A stretch of 64,000 nucleotides of DNA from Anaerolineaceae bacterium (lineage in GTDB: Bacteria > Chloroflexota > Anaerolineae > Aggregatilineales > Phototrophicaceae), in the NCBI GenBank assembly GCA_002699585.1, contig PABP01000011.1:84922-148921 (forward strand), read 5' to 3'. Numbering within the stretch: position 1 is the stretch's first letter; each line of letters starts with the position of its first letter. Both the position numbers and the translations under genes were made by a program. The notes under the pieces are model-generated. The model was given only the letters and a program-made list of their open reading frames with translations. It was not told where the DNA came from and made no database searches. Of the stretch, positions 60,743 through 64,000 are shown piece by piece.

Positions 60743-63280
60743 ATGGCCTTGCCAGACTCACGAATGAGTGTTGTCATTAGCCTGGGCGCACAGATTTTCC
60801 ACAAACGTGCGGAAGAAGCCGTTAAGAACAGCCCAATCATCAACTGTTTGGGCAATACCGACCCGGACCTTTCTGACATCCTCATCTACACTCATCCTGA
60901 CTCCGACGAGACTTACTTCTTCAAAGACGAAGAGAGCAGACTTTACTTAATGCTTGGCATCAAGGTAAGCCAGCCACCATTCACCGTGAATGCACACCTA
61001 CAGCTTCGGCTGACTGCTGAACCGGACGAAGATGATACACAAGCCTTCCGGCTGAAGCTTGCCTATCACGACACCATATTCCAGCTGGGTAATCTGCTTT
61101 CCGACGAGGACAAAGAGAAATTAGACGACGCAGCGAAGGATCAACTCAACCCGATCCTCGCTGATTTCACGCCAATTGTGCCCCTGGGTTCGCTCCTGGC
61201 AACCGATGCGGAGCTGGTCGATATGCCGCTGCTGCGCATACCCGGAGTGGATATGACCTCCGATGATCGCGTGAGCGATAGCACCTTGGTGATTGGGCTA
61301 GAGTTCAGCACGGATAACGGCGTGGATCGTGATGCGTTCATGGAAGACTTTACAGCCAATCCACGAGGTTCGGCTGCCTGGCACTTGAGCGTGGATGACC
61401 GCCTTATCCTCGCCCGTGTCAACGAAGTCTTGGCACAGATCGACTTTACACAGGATGCAGAAGATGGCGTCGAAAATTGGATTGCCACGACCGAAACCAG
61501 AGCTTTCTGGACAGGCGACAACGTCAACGGGCAGATGCTCATGCCCTGGCATGATAACTTTGTCACTGAAAACATGAGTGACCATCCGATTTGGTTTAAG
61601 GTCATTGGTTTCTACGATATGGTGGTCGTAGGCTTGGCAACAGAATCTTACGCGCTAGGGTATGCCGATTTCTCCGTCGAGACCGATGACGATGGCGTGC
61701 CCCAAATCACCGTCACGGCCCACTTGTTTGCGGCTGGCTCCGGCTTTATCCCGATTGAAATCACAGATGACGACCAACCGGCGCCAACGCACGTCGCACC
61801 CGCTGAGGTTGCACCCGGCCTCAGTGTCAGTGAATTCAGCTATGGCGAAGAGTTCCTGGCATGCACTGGAACTGACTCCCACCCAGGATTACCCGGAAAC
61901 GCTCGAATCCAGGTTGCAGACAGTCTGTCACTGGTACTGGACACCAGCACGGTCAACCCCTGTGGGGGAATCATGGCCTATTCGCAATCGGCGCACCTAT
62001 ATGGCCAGTCCACGGTCGCTGCCGGATTACCCATATCAAACACAGGCGAAGCACCCCTGTGGATATGTGGCATCTCGTTTGTCGATCCAGACGACGTATT
62101 TGAGCTGTCAACCAATGCGCAATTCCCCGTCTCATTGCCTGCAGGGGAGTCCGTGGTGCTCAACGTGCACTACAATAGCCCTGACTCAGATCCCCATAGT
62201 GGGCAACTGGTCATCACATGTAATGATGTGGACGAACGACACTACTCAGTAGCCCTTACCGGAAGGCTCTATGGTGGGCTGCATCCCTCGGTCGCCAGTG
62301 GCATGGGATGCTTCGAGAAGCCAGAAAACATACCACCGCAGGAGTGGTTCGAGAATCTTGGCGGGATGCTGCGCGATGTACAACCCTATGTAGACGGTAC
62401 GATCACACCGGACCATACGCTCGAAGTGCGTATTACGGGTCTGTCGCCGGATGCACTCGTTCACGTTCTGGATGGGCGTGGCACTATCTTGAGCACAAGC
62501 GTATATGCCGAAAAAGCACATCACTTGAGCATACCTAATACCGCTGAATCGGTGAAAGTTGAGGGCAAGTCGGTCAACAGAAGTATGTCCATGTTGATGT
62601 CTGTGAGTCGCGCAGTAGCCGTAGGGCGTTTTGAGTCGGATGTACCACCAACCGCTGTCGCTCAAGATCACAGGTTTGTATATGCTGCATTCAAAGATCA
62701 TGTTGCCATTGTCTCACTACACGATCCTGAGAAACCAACTGAAGTTGCTGCTCTACCGCTCCAAAACGTAGAGTCTATTCGGCTATCCGACCAGCAGCTT
62801 ATTGTTAGTACTGAGCGCGAACTTCACGTCGTCGATGTGAGCGATCCTTACACGCCGACGATACAGCATCGTATGCGGTCTGCCGCGTTTGACGTACATG
62901 GCAAGCATCTTGTTGTTGCGGACAAAGCGTCGATGCGTGTGTATGAGCTGCGTATCGGTTCATCGCCCAGACTGGAAGATGTTATTCACCTGACGGCGAC
63001 GCCAAAGCGTCTAGAAATTGAGCGCTATGGAAAGGGACTTGTTCTGGCAAGTGACACGGGCAATTTCAGCGTACGCTCGCTATCGCGTGTAGACCTTGCG
63101 CATGCCAAGCCAGTCCGCGCAGCACAGAATCGAAGTCGTGCCACAGCAGTAAGACAATTCCAGTTGGAGATTCGACCCAATAAAGAGCGTGGTGGTTTTG
63201 ATTTAATACGGCAACGCTTTGGAGACGTACGCTTACATACTGGCCGGATTGAGAAGCAGCTTAGCAGAAGACGTCGTTGA
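60743..63280 (+). CDS. Large cargo protein with ASH-like and LVIVD-repeat regions
   Basis: GGGGGAACC before the ATG at 60743 favours it over the ATG 21 bp upstream. Residues ~1-350 are unrecognised and acidic. About 420-510 resembles an ASPM-SPD2-hydin/choice-of-anchor beta sandwich (GLPISNTGEAPLWICGISF, LPAGESVVLNVHYN). About 635-800 has LVIVD-type propeller repeats (VYAAFKDHVAIVSLHDPEKP, ELHVVDVSDPYTP). The C-terminus is basic (EKQLSRRRR) and includes the 32-bp repeat. No signal peptide. The architecture suggests a structural or adhesion protein, perhaps acting with the GH20. Confidence 0.75.
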   Translation: MALPDSRMSVVISLGAQIFHKRAEEAVKNSPIINCLGNTDPDLSDILIYTHPDSDETYFFKDEESRLYLMLGIKVSQPPFTVNAHLQLRLTAEPDEDDTQAFRLKLAYHDTIFQLGNLLSDEDKEKLDDAAKDQLNPILADFTPIVPLGSLLATDAELVDMPLLRIPGVDMTSDDRVSDSTLVIGLEFSTDNGVDRDAFMEDFTANPRGSAAWHLSVDDRLILARVNEVLAQIDFTQDAEDGVENWIATTETRAFWTGDNVNGQMLMPWHDNFVTENMSDHPIWFKVIGFYDMVVVGLATESYALGYADFSVETDDDGVPQITVTAHLFAAGSGFIPIEITDDDQPAPTHVAPAEVAPGLSVSEFSYGEEFLACTGTDSHPGLPGNARIQVADSLSLVLDTSTVNPCGGIMAYSQSAHLYGQSTVAAGLPISNTGEAPLWICGISFVDPDDVFELSTNAQFPVSLPAGESVVLNVHYNSPDSDPHSGQLVITCNDVDERHYSVALTGRLYGGLHPSVASGMGCFEKPENIPPQEWFENLGGMLRDVQPYVDGTITPDHTLEVRITGLSPDALVHVLDGRGTILSTSVYAEKAHHLSIPNTAESVKVEGKSVNRSMSMLMSVSRAVAVGRFESDVPPTAVAQDHRFVYAAFKDHVAIVSLHDPEKPTEVAALPLQNVESIRLSDQQLIVSTERELHVVDVSDPYTPTIQHRMRSAAFDVHGKHLVVADKASMRVYELRIGSSPRLEDVIHLTATPKRLEIERYGKGLVLASDTGNFSVRSLSRVDLAHAKPVRAAQNRSRATAVRQFQLEIRPNKERGGFDLIRQRFGDVRLHTGRIEKQLSRRRR
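63212..63243 (+). repeat. 32-bp direct repeat, right copy
   Basis: CAACGCTTTGGAGACGTACG... ending CATACTGG, inside the 3' end of the large cargo gene; pairs with 58271-58302 (two differences). Confidence 0.8.
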
Positions 63281-63303
63281 ACCGATGGCCATAGAGATAT
63301 TTG

Positions 63304-63337
63304 AGCTTCTCTTTCTGTTGAAAGGGGAGCTTTTGTT
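63304..63337 (+). terminator. Rho-independent terminator of the cargo transcript
   Basis: AGCTTCTCTTT-CTGTTG-AAAGGGGAGCT (two G-U pairs) is followed by TTTGTTG, 23 bp after the stop codon. Confidence 0.75.
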
Positions 63338-63353
63338 GTGGTAAATCTAATTG

Positions 63354-63466
63354 AATGTACCTGCGGCGAAATGTACCTGAGGTGAGAAGATACATCGAAC
63401 AGGTAAACGCGGTCCAGATAGGTAAACGTAGTCCAGAAAAGGGAGACTTTTTGCAGATTTTTGCAG
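63354..63466. repeat. Cluster of short tandem direct repeats
   Basis: Three pairs: AATGTACCTG at 63354 and 63370 (16-bp period), GGTAAACG at 63402 and 63421 (19-bp period), TTTTTGCAG at 63448 and 63458 (10-bp period). No convincing gene covers the area. The pairs recall iterons or regulator sites, though each has only two copies. Confidence 0.45.
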
Positions 63467-63567
63467 TCAAACGCCTGAAAATGCACGAAAAATCAAGAAA
63501 ATCCTGCCAATGGGTACATATCCCCTCTCAAACACCACCTTCTGAAATTGCTCCCTCTCCAGACCAT

Positions 63568-63585
63568 CTCGTCTTGCAAGACGAG
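63568..63585. repeat. Element-specific palindrome, copy 5
   Basis: CTCGTCTTGCAAGACGAG, an 18-bp perfect palindrome in non-coding DNA. Confidence 0.85.
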
Positions 63586-63672
63586 TCCATTTCCTACTAG
63601 TCCCCTAGCTACACACATCTCCTTGTGTACACAACATGTCCCTTATTCCAGCTGACCTAAAACGCATGTCCC

Positions 63673-63924
63673 CTAGAGCAATGAGAGCAAGACCACGTCT
63701 GTAACTACATGGAGTGCTGACACACCGCAGTCAGTCACCTGAATCAAGCCCGGCTCGTCTTGCAAGACGGTCGCGCCCTGCACTTCGTTCAGCAGATACA
63801 GGTGCTGGAGGCCGTCGCGCTTTAGTTTCCTGAGATACGATTCGTCAAGCGTAAGCGCCCGGTGGTTAACCACAGGGAGAATAGGTGTGACTGGGAAGCG
63901 TCTGCGCCGCAGTGGAGAAATCAT
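63673..63924 (-). CDS. Small ORF carrying a palindrome copy (doubtful)
   Basis: An 83-residue frame beginning ISPLRRRRFPVTPILPV starts 2 bp after the stop of the partial gene at the right edge. Its middle is LDESYLRKLKRDGLQHLYLLNEVQ, which could be coding. The later TVLQDEPG is the translation of palindrome copy 6, so the C-terminal part may be repeat read-through. No family recognised. Confidence 0.35.
   Translation of the reverse strand: MISPLRRRRFPVTPILPVVNHRALTLDESYLRKLKRDGLQHLYLLNEVQGATVLQDEPGLIQVTDCGVSALHVVTDVVLLSLL
63756..63769. repeat. Element-specific palindrome, copy 6
   Basis: CGTCTTGCAAGACG within the doubtful small ORF; flanked by CCCGGCT and GTCGCGCC. Confidence 0.8.
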
Positions 63925-63926
63925 AT

Positions 63927-64000
63927 CTACCCTACTCGGATGCCTTCGTCGATGCCGGTGACTTCAAACAGAACGGGACCGCCGCTGGCGGCTGCACTGA
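63927..64000 (-). CDS. 3' end of a gene entering from the right edge
   Basis: On the minus strand the frame SAAASGGPVLFEVTGIDEG... ends with a stop at 63927-63929. The Gly/Ala-rich lead-in and regular strand-like ending look like a real C-terminus. Too short to identify. Confidence 0.45.
   Translation of the reverse strand, partial: SAAASGGPVLFEVTGIDEGIRVG

Larger units (their letters stand above)
51593..64000. mobile_element. Integrative element with serine recombinase, replication genes and glycosidase cargo (right end outside window)
   Basis: From the broken capsid gene onward the content changes: recombinase and XRE repressor on the minus strand, then small proteins, replication initiator, DnaB-like helicase and cargo on the plus strand. 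A perfect GTCTTGCAAGAC-core palindrome occurs repeatedly here and nowhere earlier in the window. The left end is placed at the capsid break only approximately; serine recombinases use short crossover sites, so no long att repeat is expected. The right end was not reached. No conjugation genes are seen in this part. Confidence 0.65.

Noticed and set aside
63355..63600. 81-residue ORF after the large cargo gene
   Set aside because: It runs through tandem repeats and palindrome copy 5, and has no domain or ribosome binding site.
55258..63769. GTCTTGCAAGAC palindromes as terminators or a CRISPR array
   Set aside because: No T-run follows the copies, and spacing is irregular (hundreds to thousands of bp), unlike CRISPR repeat-spacer units.

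Overview
The window looks like chromosomal DNA of a free-living, glycan-using bacterium, most probably a Chloroflexota of the Anaerolineae type. This is inference from gene content: class II diterpene cyclase and Rv3378c-type genes known as a pair from Herpetosiphon, a recombinase with an AVST active-site context, many ROK, GH20 and family-5 ABC genes, and extracytoplasmic proteins with Pro/Thr linkers. No rRNA, tRNA or CRISPR array was recognised.

1-24 kb: a 5'-truncated GH13 amylase, a GIY-YIG/DUF123 protein and an ADP-ribosylglycohydrolase, then a sugar-utilisation island. A minus operon (Gfo/Idh/MocA oxidoreductase, EamA transporter, GH20 hexosaminidase) diverges from a NagC-type ROK repressor. 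A plus operon follows: family-5 solute-binding protein, permeases, two ATPases, a 60-aa membrane protein, ROK sugar kinase, M81 metallopeptidase and sugar isomerase. I read this as import and breakdown of amino-sugar oligosaccharides. One permease carries a ~115-residue binding-protein-like insertion. Next come a lipoprotein, an L,D-transpeptidase, a PLP aldolase-like protein, DUF5990 and an HpcH-type aldolase.

24-30 kb: the standout region. A compact operon holds a membrane histidine kinase, a class II diterpene cyclase (Rv3377c/kolavenyl-PP-synthase type), an Rv3378c-like terpenyl transferase/phosphatase and an ANT(6)-like nucleotidyltransferase. It resembles the Mycobacterium tuberculosis tuberculosinol pair and the Herpetosiphon kolavelool cluster, but has a nucleotidyltransferase where Herpetosiphon has a methyltransferase. 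It may make a previously undescribed nucleotidylated or otherwise modified diterpenoid.

30-50 kb: mixed housekeeping and accessory genes: PPC-domain secreted protein, YchF, Yip1, GNAT, an AT-rich HEPN-like gene, SPFH/NfeD, a Notum-like esterase, an SbcD-like nuclease, paired secreted paralogues (one frameshifted), a CobW GTPase, cobalamin adenosyltransferase, xanthine phosphoribosyltransferase, a GAF histidine kinase and an MFS transporter.

50.5-64 kb: a prohead protease-capsid gene is cut off early, and an integrative element begins beside it: large serine recombinase (minus strand), XRE repressor, small genes, a frameshifted replication initiator with iteron-like repeats, a DnaB-like helicase, and cargo (a second GH20 and an 846-aa ASH/LVIVD-repeat protein). 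Only this element carries a 14-18 bp perfect palindrome with GTCTTGCAAGAC core (six good copies, two degenerate). Two 32-bp direct repeats flank the cargo. The element continues past the right edge.
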